Counted from the stretch's first letter, positions 33,852 to 46,131 are shown. The stretch: DNA of 64,000 bases from Dichetophora obliterata (GCA_963920525.1 OY986437.1:117378215-117442214), one strand, 5' to 3'. Made by a program: numbers and translations. Notes: generated from the letters alone by a model not told the origin.

Positions 33852-34205
33852 ATTACTATATATTTCACTCTTGCTTTCGTGTACGAAATTTCTTGCAATT
33901 TACTTTCAAAGTTTCGTCGGCGAAAATTTGGACACTTGTATTAAATTTTCCTTCACGGTTTGTAAGGGCAACTCCGCAAATTTCGTCGGCGATTGAAAAT
34001 TTTCGTACATGAATCTTTCATGAATCCTTAAGGATACAGCCAACTGGGAACCTTGATAAACGAAAACAAGAACTGAAAAAGAAGCACAAAATGGTCTAGA
34101 ATAAAAATAACTTTGTTCAAGAGTGTCACCACTACAGTTGCATCGACCAACAAAACCAATTTATCGACTGTGAGCACCACATCACAGAAGCAATGAAGCA
34201 CCCTT

Positions 34206-34550
34206 AAGACCTAACCAAAATAAACGAGTCGCTACGTAACGAGTTAAGACAAAAATGTTCGCTTAAATGCAATTCAATATTGCTGTCCAAAATAGACACA
34301 CGTCAACTCATCGAAACTGAACGAAACGGTTTGACAAAATGTTTTGTTCCGTAAGATCCGAACCTTTAGCGTATCAACTCGTCAACAACAGCTGTTCAAA
34401 GTGTGCGACATTTTTTTCACTCATAATTCACAGATGTTTATTTAATAATTAACAAAGTAGTAATTGTACATTAGTTTATAACTAAAAGAAACTCTGTTCG
34501 CAATTAATCAGCTGTTTCAGACGAGTTGAGCAAATCGTTTCATTTTGGAA
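34206..34550. mobile_element. Partial MITE, same family as 60927-61310
   Basis: Shares GACCTAACCAAAATAAACGA, CGAAACGGTTTGACAA and GACGAGTTGAGCAA with the 61 kb copy, in order. The right terminus is missing; a LINE tail follows directly. Confidence 0.6.
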
Positions 34551-34998
34551 ATCGGATACAATGAATATCCCCAGTTCAGATACATTGAATCTAGTCGGCT
34601 GTTTTTCATTAACGCAATAAGACTTTGGAATTCCCTACGAAATAACTTAAAACGCGTTAATAACAAAACAAACTTTAAGCAATTAGTTCTTGCATACTTT
34701 TCTTAACTCTTTCTTATCTCTCTTTTTTTATTTCCTTAAATCAAATTCTTTTATTTATTTTTCTTGTTTTACGGATACCGTTTAAATAAAAATAATTTTT
34801 ATCTTTTAAAATTTTAAATCTAAATTTAATTTATCTTTTAAAATCTTTTAAAATTTGTTTACTATTTTTTCTTCTTAAGTTGTTGTTATGCCAATTGTAA
34901 TTTGTAATTTTTATTTAGAATTTCTTAATCGTTGCATTTAAAAAAGCTTTTTCTTGTATGCTAATATAATTTTTCAATTAATTCAAATAAATTCAAAT
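34551..34998 (+). pseudogene. LINE 3' end fragment
   Basis: Encodes FFINAIRLWNSLRNNLKRVN followed by NKTNFKQLVLAYFS and a stop (about 34600-34706), the typical C-terminal end of an RT-only LINE, then an AT-rich 3' UTR. Same general type as the element at 2355-4268 but a different copy. Confidence 0.6.
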
Positions 34999-35393
34999 GG
35001 AAAGCAATAAAAATTATTTGCGTGAAAACACGAAGAAAACTAACTTTTTCCAGAAATCTGACCTAGTTAGATCGTTTTTTCGCCCCCGTAAGTCCATGTA
35101 TTGAAAATGTCATCAAAATCGCTTGGGATATAAACTTTCCTAACGTCCTCATAGGAAATGCCAGATTTTTGGAATCGAACTTCGGGTTTGAACACTTTTT
35201 GGGATGCACATAGGGGTATTTCACCGGTTTGGGCTGCCAAAAGTCAATTTTATAAAACACAGATATGATAAAAAAAAAAATCATTTTTGCAATGTTTAAT
35301 AGTGTTGAATACATCCCAATGGTCGTACAAAGTTAAAATCAAATAAAAAACTTGAATAAAAACTATTTTCCGAATAAAATAATTTTGGCTGCC

Positions 35394-36799
35394 TAAGGGT
35401 CAGTTTCTTCACCTCCTTCTAAATTTAATGCTATATCGTGGAAGACTGCTAAATATAGAAGGGATTCTAAATTTTAGAACTCCTGCTAAATATTTATGTT
35501 TTTTCACTATAGCTTCTGATTTTGAAGACGAATTCTAGAGTTAACATAGAAGTAGTTTTTTCCCAATGGGAATTTTAATTTTTCTAAGAATTTGACACAT
35601 TTTGACGGAAAGTTAGAACTAGATTTTGACACAAAAATAAAATAATAATAAAATTAAAAATAAAAACGGTTTGTCTGTAGCACAAATTTACAGAAAAATT
35701 ATAATTTACGCTTCAGCACCGAATTGTTAAAAATAGTCTGGTCATGTGTTGACCCAGGCCAACGAGTAACTATTTCAAGCACTTTTAAATTAGCGGACGC
35801 TACCGTTTGCACGTTGAATGAAAACCAACCCTTTCGGTTTCGATAAACCTCAGCATGTTCGCCACCCGGGGATTGTATCCGAATGTGAGTACAATCAACT
35901 GCACCGATAGTGCGTGAAAATTTTACGATTTTGTAAAATTACGTTGATGCTAAACAAAATAAATAATAATATATCAGCTAATTTTATAATAAAAACACAG
36001 ACTATTTATATACCTTCAGATATTTCTTGTTCGGTTCCTGGCATTCGAATAAAACCTTTGGAATGTTTGCAAATTGCTTTGGCTACGCGCGGCAAAACAC
36101 AGCAAATAGACAAAGCAGACATGCCAACAATATCAGCAATCGCAATCTCCATCGAACCTAATGCGCAAAACCGCAGCAAAATCAAAAGTTGCGTTATTGG
36201 CCGAGTGTACCGTGACCTTTAATTGACCAATAATACCAATTATCATTTTGAATAAAGGATAAACTATTTCAATTCAATACCTTTAGTCGGTAAATTTCAA
36301 ATCACTATCAATGAGTGCTAGAATTTTCGCTGCAGTTGGTTTTGTTATGCGAAAGCGGAATAAAAATCGGTGTCGTCTCATTTATCCATATTAATTCGCG
36401 GGAACATTTTTTACTCCCGACGAACCGACACTAGCATCCTCCCATCAATCACGTCGTCTGTTCTCCAATTTTTCACCTCCCACACACGATTTAATAGAGA
36501 CGAGGTCATAATTATTGTAAATTATCGACTGGTGATGAAGTAAAATTAAAGCTGATGAAAGATAAAACGTCGAAAATCGCTTTCCAACTCAAAAATCCTC
36601 CTTCCAAGTGGAAATAGAAGGCCAACATTGGCCTTCCAGTTAAATCGCCTGCTAACGCTAGCTGACTTCTAACTTAGCAAACGGTCGTATTCTAAACTCT
36701 AGCTAAGTCGGTGAAGAAACAAAATTTTTTTTCTAATTTAGAAATTTCCTCCTAGAATGACTTCCAGCTCTTAGCAGGAGGTGAAGAAATTAGCCCTAA
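35394..36799. mobile_element. PIF/Harbinger DNA transposon, 1400 bp, TAA duplication
   Basis: Element 35397-36796 flanked by TAA (35394-35396, 36797-36799). Ends GGGTCAGTTTCTTCACCTCC and, complemented from the right, GGGCTAATTTCTTCACCTCC. Carries a Harbinger-type transposase on the minus strand. The internal sequence is degraded, so it is not autonomous. Confidence 0.85.
35700..36232 (-). pseudogene. Harbinger (HARBI1-like) transposase remnant
   Basis: Minus strand, from 36230: QLLILLRFCALGSMEIAIAD and RVAKAICKHSKGFIRMPGTE. After a stretch that may be an intron (about 36010-35930) comes RTIGAVDCTHIRIQSPGGEH, then YRNRKGWFSFNVQTVA and VTRWPGSTHDQTIFNNS. This is the DDE_4 order of the family, with the first two catalytic Asp residues (VDCTHI, HDQTIF) visible. 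The part that would carry the third acidic residue is missing. Confidence 0.85.
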
Positions 36800-37210
36800 A
36801 TCGGTCAAATTGTTTTATGCAATGTTGAATATGTCTCAATGATTGTGTTGTGTTAAAATCAAATTGAATAGAATTGAATATAAATATTTACCGAATAAAT
36901 TAATTTTGGCTGCCTGAATCGGTCAAATACCCCAATGTGCGCTTAACAAACAAACAAGCAAATATTGCTCGTTTAATAGTAGAGTGCGGTGGGGTTAAGC
37001 GCTTCGCTTTTTTGGAGGCTCAATTTTTTAATGGTTTTGGGCTTATATCACAAGAATGGATATTTTTCGTAATTTGTATGTGCTCGGATTTGACTATTTT
37101 CAATTTCGGCAAAAAATTATGGGGATACTTCAAAAATGTTCGTTTTTCGATTTTTGAAAAAGGGTAGGGTGAAACGTTGGTGAAATGAGGGAAAAATCGT
37201 GTGAAATTTA

Positions 37211-37409
37211 TTATGCTTGGTTTTCACTATGCCATTTTTATGACGACACAAAAGTTAATCACCTGAAATATCATCTCAATAAAACTCTAGAAGATTTTCT
37301 GCATAGCTCCATATTTATTCGTTTTTAATTTTCAAGATTGCCAAAGTTAGAAAAAATTTGATTGACAAAAACTGACCACTAAAAATGACATAGTGAAAAC
37401 CAAGCATTA
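37211..37409. mobile_element. PIF/Harbinger-type MITE, 193 bp, TTA duplication
   Basis: Element 37214-37406 with inverted ends TGCTTGGTTTTCACTATG; TTA at 37211-37213 and 37407-37409. Lies just downstream of the pogo transposase C-terminus. Confidence 0.8.
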
Positions 37410-37410
37410 C

Positions 37411-38160
37411 TCATCGCTTATATCGAGGCCTGTCGCATTTGTTGCAATGAATTGAGTTGTTCGAATTCAATTTTTTTGGCATCAATTCCGAACACAACAA
37501 GCAGAAGTCTCGGTCTTCTTCGGAAGAGGGTTCCTGACGATGACGCTGTTTCTTGGCAGCAAATTTCATCGGGCCAATATCAGCCAAAGTTGAACGTAGA
37601 GAAGATGTGGAATCAGAGACGGATGTAGAAGCCTGAACTGATTGGACGCATATACTAACTAGCACCTCCTGATGTAGACACCTCCTTTTTCGAGCCAACG
37701 TCCGTATTATCAGGAACGACTAGCATATTTGGCACATATTCAGCCGTTTTCGGATCTTCGGCCATTAGACTTTCGCCGCAAGAAAGTCATCGCTGAATAT
37801 GCTCGCGTTCAGAGGATAGATGTCAGTGGCTTCGAAACCAGTTCTAATATTCCGCTGAGTCACGGCCTACATCATGGCCTTATCAGAAAGGTCCAGCATT
37901 TGGAGCACACGGCCAACCTGCGACTGACACCATTTCATACACTTCTGCGTGAATACGCGCTTGAAGGGCCCGAAGACCGAAACATCTAAAGGCTACGTTT
38001 GCCGGCTGTAATGTGGTGGAAGAGTTACAATCTCGATACCGTTGGCTATGCATAAAGTCTTGAACACATTCGGCACAACAAGCGACGAGCTCCATTCTGT
38101 CGTTGTAGAGATATGTTGACCGACTTGATTTTAATAAACGCGACAGCAACAACCTTCAGC
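37411..38160 (-). pseudogene. pogo/Tigger-like DDE transposase, C-terminal relic
   Basis: Minus-strand reading: NGIEIVTLPPHYSRQT, stop, PLDVSVFGPFKRVFTQKCMK, then VGRVLQMLDLSDKAMM and NIRTGFEATDIYPLNASIFS. This is the PPH...QPLDV..FGPFK block of DDE_1 transposases. It is followed by a Ser-rich tail and a Cys pattern (CLLCSELMPK...CNKC) like the terminal zinc finger of these proteins. At least three stops or shifts. Distinct from the HTH fragment at 19797. Confidence 0.8.
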
Positions 38161-38545
38161 AGCAAATGTTTACCATTTGATATTTACAATCAATTATTTT
38201 TGTGGATTTGTGCTCATTTAATATATAAACGTAGTTCTATAAATTTAATTTGTAACATTTGTAGCACGAAACAATAACAAATGTATACAATGGAAGAAAT
38301 TTCCTTTTGTAGCGTGTCAAATTAGAATTAAATTGAAGCTGGCGACAACGGCATTCGATGCCACGCGACAATGTCGTCGTAAAAGTCTCCAAGTATTCTT
38401 CCCATAAGAATTACACGGAAATTAAAAGTGATATTAGGCGCTCGTCGCCTGTCGCGAGCTATGTGTTTACTGCTTTAGTCGACACAAAAACACTAAATAC
38501 GCATTAAAATGGCGTTTGTGAAACGCTTCACCCCACTACGGCCAT

Positions 38546-39640
38546 TTTGAAAACACGGCTGGCATCACACAACCACACTATAGACATTTCACACCCACTT
38601 CATATTTTTTAAGAAAAACATTAAACCAACACGACCTGACACCTTGAATTTGTGTTAAGTAGTTCGCATTAAACACGATAAATTCACTTGATCAAAAAAC
38701 TTTTGAAAACAAATTTTACCACTGTTTTGGAAGAGCCACACAACGTACGTCTGAACGCTTTGCTGTATCATGAAAAATTGTGCGGTAATGAAAGCAACAC
38801 GTGACGGTATGACACTTGGCTATATGTTACCCGGCGTCTCCGCAGGCAATCTAACAGATATGAGCTATATCAAAACAAAGTTTTGTGTGTGGGCATTTCA
38901 TATCTTGATATACGCATTTGTGAGATGGCGTCAAACACGAATATCGCTGCATTGAAGCGCTTAAAAATTTAAAAAAAATTGCACGAAGTTGCTAATGAAC
39001 AGCAAAAAAGGCAAGCATATAACGTATGGTGAATGAAATCGTGACACATTTTTAACGAATGACATATAAATGACGTTTAAATTGCAACAACAACTTATTA
39101 TGGATAAAAATTAACGGGATATATCATTCATCACGCGGGATAGAAATGTTTGCAAAAATATGCATTTAGAGCCCAAACAGAACCAAAGCGGATGTCGGAT
39201 GGCGGGCCTCTCTCGGCGAAATCCGCTGAGAACACGTCTAGAATTGGAGCGGTGGCGGTTGCTGGATCACGGTTGCATTTTATTTGGGAATGATATGGGA
39301 ATGAATGAAAGAAATAGAAATAAATATGGGTTCTGGAAAAAATGTGTGATAAGTGTCACCAAAGTTCGCGCTCGCTTGAAAGCTGAAACGCAAGGACGAT
39401 GTGCTTACAGACAGCCAGAAAATATGAAGTTGATAAAAAAACACAATTCGTCAAAAGTTCTGATTTCGATTCGATTCGCGTCGTTTTAACACCGAGGTCG
39501 TGAAGTGCGACTAGCCAACAGTAATTGTGTTTGTGGTCCACCCGCTGATGCGACTGACACAATCAAAGTACAGTTTTTAAATAGAATCAAAAAGATTCGT
39601 AATTGGTGATGTCGTTATAACGCCATTTATTACGATTTGG
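38546..39640. other. Mixed DNA, no gene recognised
   Basis: Several short frames, including a basic one at 39160-39489, have no recognisable domain and overlap frames on the other strand. Slightly more GC-rich than the surroundings; perhaps old transposon sequence. Confidence 0.35.
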
Positions 39641-39647
39641 CCAAATA

Positions 39648-39712
39648 ATTTCCTCTTCACTGATTATTCTTCTTGAGCTAGGGAAGCCTAGCTTTCGGAG
39701 TAACTTAAATTA
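39648..39712. repeat. 65 bp repeat, inverted copy at 57816-57890
   Basis: GCTAGGGAAGCCTAGCTTTC and GGAGTAACTT(A/T)AA occur here and, reverse-complemented, near 57830-57860. The phrase includes the palindrome AAGCCTAGCTT-like core. Possibly a terminus of the adjacent mariner-like element. Confidence 0.6.
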
Positions 39713-40860
39713 AAAAAAAACAATTAGAAAGAATTTACAATCAAAGAATATTCAACACAAGAAAAAAATCCGCTCCAAAGAATACAGTAAACTATTAATA
39801 CAAAACCCGATTAGGAAAGCTCTTCAAAATTTTTTTGCACCCAACTCTTCTTATATTTTTGTGATGGACGACGAGGCCTACTTTACGATTGATGGCAACG
39901 AGTGGCAGGAAAAATATTATTTTGAGTCTTCCAATGTGATAAAATCAGAGAAGAACAAATATATTTATAATACCAAGTTCCCAGAGAAAGTTCTGTTGTG
40001 GTTGGCTAGTAGAGAGCGTGGAATCAGCGAACCCGTATTTTTCAAAGGAGGCTTGGCGGTGACATCACAGATTCCTTCCAGTACTGGAAATCACTCATGA
40101 CTTTCAACGGTCATAATTTCATGCATGAATGCTAGCTAGTGAATAATTAACTAGTACCCGAGGTAATGCAGCAGGTAGTGGTAATTTAATTATTTTCTTC
40201 TTCCACATAAATTCGCAAAAAAATTAAATGATGTGAAAAGAAGAGGTACAGTGTACAAGTTGTATTAGCTAGTGGTAACAAAACTAATGTAGTAGCCATT
40301 GAATGGTAATTGGAATCATTACCGGCAAGGACATCTCCGTGTTAAATTCATGAGTGAAAGCTATAGCCGGTAACCAGCAGAGATTATCGATAGCTAGTGA
40401 ACTCACTCATTCGTCACTGGTGAGCCGTACTGGAGGGCTAACAAAGAAAGGTGCATACCAGCGCACATTTCATTTGTAAGTAGCACCGACGGGAAAAAAT
40501 AGTTTTTTTGACTAGACCTGGCGTCTGCACATTACGCTTACGCAACTCTCGATGTTTTGAAGTCACGTGAAATTTTGAGTATGTGCAGAAAAATTTAAAA
40601 TCGCGGAATGTTCCACAATTGCGGCCAATCAGAAATTTTTGGGATAACTTTAAGAGGAAGGTTTACAGTAACCCATATCGACAAAAAAATATTGAAAGCT
40701 AAATTAATAAAATTAAAAAAGATTTAAAAGAAATAAAGGCGTCTGGAATTCAGAAGTCGATGAAAGACGTACCAAAATAAAAAAAAAATACGAAAAGCAA
40801 ACCGCGATGGAATTGAAGCTATTCTTTACAATTTTAAAAATTAGAAATTTTAGCAAGCCC
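39700..40860 (+). pseudogene. Tc1/mariner-like transposase relic, interrupted
   Basis: 39861-40075 encodes MDDEAYFTIDGNEWQEKYYF and KFPEKVLLWLASRERGISEP, including the catalytic Asp block. After an interruption the C-terminal part appears at about 40600-40840: NVPQLRPIRNFWDNFKRKVY, KIKKDLKEIKASGIQKSMKD. The RPIxNFW block has R where E is usual. Stops present; not functional. Confidence 0.75.
40079..40432. mobile_element. hAT-like MITE interrupting the mariner relic
   Basis: Ends CAGTACTGGAAATCACTCAT and, complemented from the right, CAGTACGGCTCACCAGTGAC. Interior has GCTAGCTAGTGAA/TAGCTAGTGAA phrases near both ends. No target duplication is visible, so borders are tentative. Confidence 0.45.
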
Positions 40861-42461
40861 TTAAAAGATTCACTGCATAAGTTTGCGTAAATATTACTGT
40901 TGAATAAACCTAATAAAAATATTACTAAATATACTTATGAAATCTTTGTATAATTTATTTAGGTTTTAACTCTTTTTGGCTGATTGAAAAATACTTCCAA
41001 AATTTGGAGAATATTATAAAAAAACCGAATTATTTTTTACAATTTTGACAATGAGGAAATGAGAGATAGACATTTGGCTATGTACTATAAATAAAAAATT
41101 TATTTATAAAAATAAATTTATATAACATATTTTTAAAACATGTTTTTCTGCCGTTTAGCCAGTGTGCGACAAACACTACAGGAGGTAGTGATTATTCTTT
41201 TGTGTTAATATTCCTTTAGCAAATAATGTGAGGAGACATTTTTAAAATTTTTTAACAAACAGAGAAGACACGTCACATTAACCTAACAAATTAACTCGCG
41301 GAACTAGATAGTTCCGCGGACATATAATATTTGTCGACAATATTTGTGATAAAATAATTAAAAATAAATCAAATAAAAATAAATAAAAAACGGATTTCTA
41401 AGGATTTGTTTTTAAAATTCCAAAAGAATTTATAAAATATATATGTCCCACCAAAATTTCTCACGTTTGGACACCCGCCCTCAGATATTAACAAATAGTA
41501 GCAAATATTTCCATATGTTAGCATATCGCTATCACTAATAGATCTTTGGCAATATATAGCTTCAGTCAGTCAATATAAGCGAAAATTTAAAATAACCCTA
41601 ATTTGTATAAACTATTTGAATATTCATATTAATGTTTTTCCTTTAACGATTAAAATTTCCCATATCGTAAAATCGTAACATTCCAAGCCTTTGTTAAAGG
41701 AACGAAACTTTAGACATCTGATTAATATGCCATGCCATATGTCAAAAACAGATGGTAAAAATAATGAGAATTAACGTAACTGAAACATTTATCATGCAGA
41801 AACAAAGCAAAAAGGAGGAATTAGTAAAATATTTCAAACTGAATTAAAAAAATATTTTAAAGACCAGCGTACAAAAGAAACAGAAAAGCCACCACAAAAG
41901 TTTCAACAGTTTGACAGCTAAAAGTTTAAGCATACTTGTTTGCATAGTTTAACTACTGAAATTGTTGCTTAACATCGTAAAAAACTTTTTATACAAAATA
42001 TTTCAAAATTCACGATTTGCTTAGAACTAAGCAGTTTAAGAAGTGAAAGCAGTTTCCGGGGAGTTAAGGGAATACCATTATTGTCTTATGTCTATTCGAC
42101 ACTTTGAAGGGAAGCTATGTCAACTTTTCAAATTGCCTTGCGCTAGAGATGGGTCGTTCCAAATCTTCTGCGGAACTATGTTCGCAGTCGGACATAGTTC
42201 CAATCGTTCCTTCGATTCATTTTTAGCATCTCTAGACAGTTCCGGTTGCAATGATTTTTTTTTCAAATTAAGCAATATGAATCGACATCTCTTTTACACA
42301 TATTAGAGATTAAAGAGCTATTATATGAAATGGTAATATGACATATTGTCGTTCTTGTTGTGCGCAATGCTCGGTTTGTTTTGTTTTTAACATGCTTTCA
42401 ATCAATTAAATAAATGGAACTGGAACTATCTAGTTCCGCGGACATTTTAAAATCTGCAACA
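40861..42461. other. AT-rich DNA with repeated GGAACT...AGTTCCGCGGACA motif, no gene
   Basis: The motif GATAGTTCCGCGGACAT occurs at about 41308 and as CTAGTTCCGCGGACAT at about 42429, each preceded by an inverted GGAACTA. Other stretches show nothing recognisable. Confidence 0.4.
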
Positions 42462-43162
42462 TATGATATCAGTGTTGGGAACATTGATGATTTATCGTCA
42501 TTTTGACAATTTTTGGCACAAATTATGACGTAACGATTTTCTTTAATTTTTATGCCAAAAATTACGATTTTAAGTTGACTCGTTTTTTTTTACTATTAAA
42601 AACTTAAGTTGGCAAGAGATTAAAGTTCAGATTCAAATTTAATTTGAACTTAACTTGGGCCGTAAAAGCGTACTGCATTGTTTCTGATGCTGTCAAACTG
42701 TTACAATAATGATGAGTGTGTGGCCTTTTATGTTTTCTTTTCTTTCTTTCTTTCTTTGTTTCTTCCTTTTTGCAGCCAAACGCAGTTCAATTGGATTATA
42801 TTGCAGTTCAAATAAAGCATTTTATTCTGCAATTTTTACAAAAAAATGAAGTTATTTCCAATCTTGATATAAAATTACCTTGTGGTAAAATAGTAGCTTG
42901 AAATCAAATTTTAAACAGAATTTTTTATGAATTTCAAACTCTAATTGAATCTAATAATTTTTACCCTTTTTAATACATCTATTACATTTTTTATTAATAG
43001 TCACTGAATTTTTAAAGATGTTGAGTAAACTTATATAAATAAATATGCTTTTGAACAAAAATTTACTGTGTTGTAGTATTTATTTGTAGTAAATGACGAT
43101 TTTGACGATTTTCATGGTGTGAAAATGACTACTTTTTTTTTCATCCCATCCCTGTATGAGAT
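42462..43162. mobile_element. hAT-like element, 685 bp, 8 bp duplication
   Basis: Element 42470-43154 starts CAGTGTTGGGA and ends CATCCCATCCCTG. TATGATAT (42462-42469) and TATGAGAT (43155-43162) match at 7 of 8 positions. Subterminal TGACGATTT/AATCGTCA-like phrases. The CT-rich run at 42734-42770 is internal. No transposase. Confidence 0.8.
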
Positions 43163-43329
43163 GCATGAGTTTCATATTTATATACGTTTATGAGGAACGG
43201 CTTGAATGCTCTATTGAATGAACGAGACACATTATTATGCACATTGTTTTGTTCATTTGGTTAAACATTCAAACGGGCGGAACGAGATAATTCCGGGACA
43301 TGTTTTGCTTCCGAGACAACTGCTTCATA

Positions 43330-43937
43330 AACGGAGATAATTATTTTGCCTGAATCAAGCAAATGTGTTGCTTAAAAGCAAAACTTTGCTCAATCACGCT
43401 GTGATTTCAAAAAGATTAGGAAAATATTGCTTAATTCAAATCACTCCTCATGTCTTTAGAAAAGCAAAATAATATGAAATTCAAGCAAAATTTTGCTAAG
43501 TTATAATAAAATGCAAAAGCAAATTTATACTTAATTCAAAGCAAGTTTTTACTAAATTATTATAAACTCAAATAGCACATTTTTACTAAACCCAAGCAAA
43601 TATTTGCTAAGTTATTATAAACTCAAATAGCAATTTTTTACTAAATTCAAGCAAATTTTTTTTCAAACACACGAGCACAAGCTTATTCCTAATGAAGAAA
43701 ATTAGGCGGCGATTAGTTAACAACTGCGGTGGTTGAATGGACAAGCCCATGCACTTGCACTCACGCGGCTGAGGTTCAAGTCTCCGGATAATGGTAATTT
43801 TTAAATTTAATTTAATGTGAATAATTATTTTACTTTAAAAATATGCTAAATTTCAGCAAAAACTAATCAAAATTTGCTTTTCCAATTTATAATAACTTCG
43901 CAAATATTTGCTTGAATTATAAATTTTCTATTATAAA
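43330..43937. repeat. AGCAAATTTTTGCT-type tandem repeats around a tRNA-like segment
   Basis: Units such as TTATTATAAACTCAAATAGCA, TTTTTACTAAA and TCAAGCAAAT recur at 43540, 43600 and 43620-43665, and in inverted form at 43845-43925 and 45345-45400. They look like one repeat family later split by the hAT element at 43938. Confidence 0.6.
43681..43795 (+). repeat. tRNA-derived SINE-like sequence
   Basis: GCGGTGGTTGAATGGACAAG holds a pol III A-box-like TGGTTGAATGG and GAGGTTCAAGTCTCC holds a B-box-like GGTTCAAGTC. The segment is present again, reverse-complemented with its flanks, at about 60405-60560, so it is a dispersed repeat rather than a tRNA gene. Confidence 0.65.
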
Positions 43938-45343
43938 CAGGGCTGCCAACTCGTTTCAATCAAATTCCCCTATTCTGGTAATCGATTACCCCCATTTTGC
44001 AGCCGATTCCCAACCAACAAATGTATGTGCTTCAAAACATTCTTTATTCAACAAATATTGTGATAAGTAGGATTTTTTAGCCCATATTCAAACATCCACA
44101 AAAAATTTGATAAAACACTTTTAAAAAATAACATAAAACATTATATAAAATAGGTTGTAAGAAACGACTAGAGTATAGCCTCTTAAAATTTAAGTTTAAA
44201 CGTGCTTTAAAATTTTTTTACTTTTTCTTAAAGCATTTGAAGCATTTTTGTATTATTGACTTTTTTATAAAAGCTATATACATTGCATATTTGTGGTTAA
44301 GACTTATGTGCAAAATTAAAGTCATTTAGCCCTATTGGGAATAACTTTTACGCAGATAAACTACGGTTGATAAACAAATTTGTATTAAAAATTTTCAAAA
44401 TATGCTTAAGCTTTATTTAAAAAGTGAAAACTCCCTTTTCCAAATCCGCGTGAAAACTTATTCCCGATAGGGCTGATTAAGTTTATTTTTTGGAATTGAA
44501 AGAGATTTTACCGTTTTGGTAAAGTCACTTTGTATGGGAGTTAGGCGTGATTTTCTTCAGATTTTGACAAATTTTAAATATGTGATGAATATTTCACGCC
44601 AAAGCATGTGTGCAAAATTTCAAGTTAATATATTCATTTTTGTGGCATTTAAAGAGATCACTTTTGCTAAAATCCGTTTTGCTAAAATCACTTTGTATGA
44701 GAGGTAGACGTGGTTTTCATTCGATTTTGCTAGGTCTTAGTTTTTTTAACCCGAAACACCCTGTCGTTGCCATATGGCAACGCAAACACAAACACTTAAA
44801 ATGTGCTTGCTTTAGTTTAAACCATTTTATATTTGCCTTAACAGGTCATTCTGAAAATTTACTCAGCGTGATTCAGGTTAATATAAGCATATGCTTTTAA
44901 TTTTATTCAAAATTGCGGATGTAGTTGATAGGCAGACAGACGGACCTGGCTAAACCAACTCAGGAGGTGATGTTGATCAACAATAAATATACTTTTTTAT
45001 ACCTACCACGCCTTCTTATTAGCTTTAAAAACGGAGTGACAAAGTTAATATAGCCCTTACGCAAAACGCGTGGGGATTAAAAAACAAGTTAGCCTCTTGT
45101 TATCACTTCTTGTGATCGTAAATTAGCTGATTAAATCAGTCAAAGCGAATGCCAAAAAAGGAAAGCTGGAGAAATGCATGTTGCCAACTGAGGTTTTTAA
45201 TGCAATTTTTAAATGAATTTATAAACAAAAGTAAAATGAAGTTAATTCCCTCCAAAAATTAACTCCTTCCCCCACTCCCCCATCGAGCCAAAGTTCCACC
45301 CAAATGGGGGAATTCCCCCTGAGTTGGCAACCCTGATTATAAA
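43930..45343. mobile_element. hAT-like element, 1398 bp, perfect 8 bp duplication
   Basis: Element 43938-45335 starts CAGGGCTGCCAACTC and ends GAGTTGGCAACCCTG. ATTATAAA on both sides (43930-43937, 45336-45343). Interior has a GTTGCCATATGGCAAC palindrome at about 44765 and CACTTTGTATG(G/A)GAG phrases repeated at 44527 and 44690. No transposase recognised. Confidence 0.85.
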
Positions 45344-45614
45344 CTAGAATAGCAAATTTTGATCAGTTTTTGCTGAAATCTAGCATAATTTTGAAATGGC
45401 TGAGATGCAAGAGCAAGTTTTGCTTAACCGCAATACAAATTTAGCAAACAGTTTAGAATGAAATTGTAGATAAAGAATCTAGAATAAGTTTGATATATTA
45501 TGCATATGAGTATCGCATTTATGAAAAGCAGATTTAATAATATTTTCCCCTTCTACAGTTCAAAGAAACTATACAGTTCTGCAGACATAGTTCCGCTGCA
45601 AGAATGATAGAATA

Positions 45615-46131
45615 CGGCTGTTCACATTTCAAACCGCTCATCAAATCGATCATCAACTGATTTGACAAATGATTTGACCAACAGAATTTGTATGGATTTG
45701 ATGGCGATTTGACGAGTGTGAACACTCATCAAATCGTTGGTCAAATCGTTTGATGAAAATCAAAATTTTTTGATTTTTCTGCTGATTTGACGAATGATTT
45801 GACGAGTGTGAACACTCGTCAAATTGTGTAGTACGATTTTATCAGTTCTAAAAAGTTTTCAACCTGAGCACATCGCGGTAAAAGAGGGAGCGGAAGAAAA
45901 TAATAGCAAAATAATAATAAATAACTGTTGCAAATAATTTATAATAATTTATAAAATAATTTATTCTTCTTCCAATACGATTTTAATAACAAGTGGTATT
46001 AATAATTTTCCGTCATCGCGATGTGCTTACTTCGGTGTTCAAGATAAAATGAAATTTGATGAGTCTGAACACTTTTGTGGTCAAACGATTTGACCAATGA
46101 TTTGATGAGCGGTTTGAAATGTGAACAGCCC
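45615..46131. mobile_element. MITE, about 517 bp
   Basis: Ends GGCTGTTCACATTTCAAACC and, complemented from the right, GGGCTGTTCACATTTCAAAC, matching for over 30 bp. Internal repeats of GATTTGACGAGTGTGAACAC at 45708 and 45798. Duplication unclear (AATA or TAA). Partial relatives at 28920-29095 and 30683-30740. Confidence 0.75.

Larger units (their letters stand above)
35275..36930. repeat. Direct repeat of about 125 bp flanking and interrupted by the Harbinger element
   Basis: 35283-35396 and 36820-36925 share GCAATGTT(T/G)AATA, GTTAAAATCAAAT and AATTTTGGCTGCCT in order. The second unit reads GGCTGCCTGAATCGGTCAAAT, matching the first if the Harbinger element and its TAA duplication are taken out. 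Confidence 0.6.
36977..38545 (-). mobile_element. pogo-like DNA transposon with transposase relic
   Basis: Likely ends: GTGCGGTGGGGTTAAGCG near 36983 and, complemented from 38546, GTAGTGGGGTGAAGCG. It encloses a minus-strand pogo-type transposase and a Harbinger-type MITE. Exact termini and TA duplication were not fixed. Confidence 0.5.

Noticed and set aside
37729..37989. Plus-strand 86-residue frame
   Set aside because: It is the antisense shadow of the pogo-like transposase relic read on the minus strand.
39160..39489. Basic 109-residue protein gene
   Set aside because: No domain, opposite-strand frame of similar quality, no splice or promoter context; most likely chance or old transposon DNA.
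43420..43665. CRISPR-like array
   Set aside because: The units are degenerate AT-rich tandem repeats without constant repeat length or distinct spacers, in a eukaryotic genome.
43725..43795. Functional tRNA gene
   Set aside because: No good acceptor stem or anticodon arm, and a second copy with the same flanks exists at 60.4 kb; it is a SINE-like repeat.
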